DNA from: Hydrogenophaga sp.
Lineage (GTDB): Bacteria; Pseudomonadota; Gammaproteobacteria; Burkholderiales; Burkholderiaceae_C
Direction of reading: 5' to 3'
Assembly (NCBI GenBank): GCA_030684755.1
Contig: JAUXXN010000370.1
Location: forward strand, 1-14,250
DNA: 14,250 nt
This document shows, piece by piece, positions 13,874 to 14,250 of this stretch. Below the pieces are notes generated by a model. It searched no databases. It worked only from the letters and a program-made list of their open reading frames with translations, and had not been told where the DNA came from. The translations under genes and the position numbers were made by a program. How positions within the stretch are numbered: the stretch's first letter is position 1; each line of letters opens with the position of its first letter.

Positions 13874-14250
13874 TCACAAGGGAGCCACCGTGGTGCGGCT
13901 CGGGTGCCAGGTGGTGATGTTGATGTGGCTGACGACCGCGCCGGGCTGGTCGGGCTGTTGTGGCTGCTGCAAAGGTGTGGCGTGCATCACAAACCAGCGC
14001 GGCTCGGTGGCGCTGTTGCAGGGGTATTCCATGCTGAACTGCGCGCTCTCCCCCGACAACACCGCCCTCAACCCCGCAGCCGCCCGCTGTGCGTAGTCGG
14101 CATCTGGGCCTGTGGCCTGCTCGCAAATGCGCAGGTAATGGCTGCCCACGGCGGTGTTGCTGGGCGTGAGCACGCTGTTGTCTGCGGCGAACCCGTTCCA
14201 CGCGCGGTTGGTCATGGTGATCACGCCTTGGTGGTCCAGCACCGCAATGT
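13874..14250 (-). CDS. PAS-domain protein, C-terminal end (partial, runs off right edge)
   Basis: The minus-strand frame is open from the window edge to TGA at 13876-13874, giving about 125 residues without a necessary start. It reads as one PAS domain: LDHQGVITMTNRAWNGFA, then a region with SGESAQFSMEYPCNS and EPRWFVMHATPL, and a closing VVSHINIT strand. PAS domains of this type, with a short YPCHS-like and RWF motif, occur in chemotaxis CheB/CheR fusions, kinases and c-di-GMP enzymes, so the full protein cannot be named. The protein stops just after the PAS fold. The 10-base gap to the next gene suggests cotranscription with the GGDEF-EAL gene. Confidence 0.75.
   Translation of the reverse strand, partial: IAVLDHQGVITMTNRAWNGFAADNSVLTPSNTAVGSHYLRICEQATGPDADYAQRAAAGLRAVLSGESAQFSMEYPCNSATEPRWFVMHATPLQQPQQPDQPGAVVSHINITTWHPSRTTVAPL

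Overview
The window looks like chromosomal DNA from a GC-rich betaproteobacterium, most likely Burkholderiales and possibly Comamonadaceae. The reasons are the rne/rluC divergent pair, the short H-NS-type protein ending in a W-x-G-G-P-G-R-K-P motif, and the overall codon use. This placement is inference from gene order and protein style, because no database search was possible.

Layout. Positions 1-23 (minus strand) hold the first codons of rne (RNase E). Positions 24 to about 566 are the long rne leader, with several strong hairpins and a perfect TATAAT box at its far end. rluC (23S rRNA pseudouridine synthase) runs the other way, followed by a small H-NS-family gene and a very strong bidirectional terminator at 2021-2065. 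From 2247 to the right edge every gene encodes a signalling protein, and most are linked to cyclic di-GMP. On the plus strand there is a four-CBS, two-PAS diguanylate cyclase (2247-4391), a solute-binding lipoprotein (4388-5179) and a membrane PAS histidine kinase (5176-7539). These three overlap by ATGA and form one operon. After 174 bases comes a 1129-residue REC-REC-PAS-GAF-PAS-GGDEF-EAL protein (7714-11103). On the minus strand, converging on it, is a PAS(3)-GGDEF-EAL protein (11158-13863), preceded by the C-terminal end of another PAS protein that runs off the window.

How the genes may work together (inference). The lipoprotein would sit in the periplasm and could present ligand to the kinase sensor domain. 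The kinase would phosphorylate one of the two receiver domains of the downstream protein, whose EAL domain looks catalytically complete while its GGDEF domain is degenerate. The cyclase at the head of the operon would make c-di-GMP and the last gene would remove it. No ABC permease or ATPase gene is present, which favours a sensing role over transport.

Two lesions suggest the cassette is remodelled or decaying. The lipoprotein appears to have lost roughly 85-100 residues (most of one lobe) by an in-frame deletion. Just after the kinase stop codon there is a short, frameshifted remnant of a receiver gene, which may be the lost cognate response regulator. I saw no tRNA, rRNA, CRISPR array, insertion sequence or integrase.
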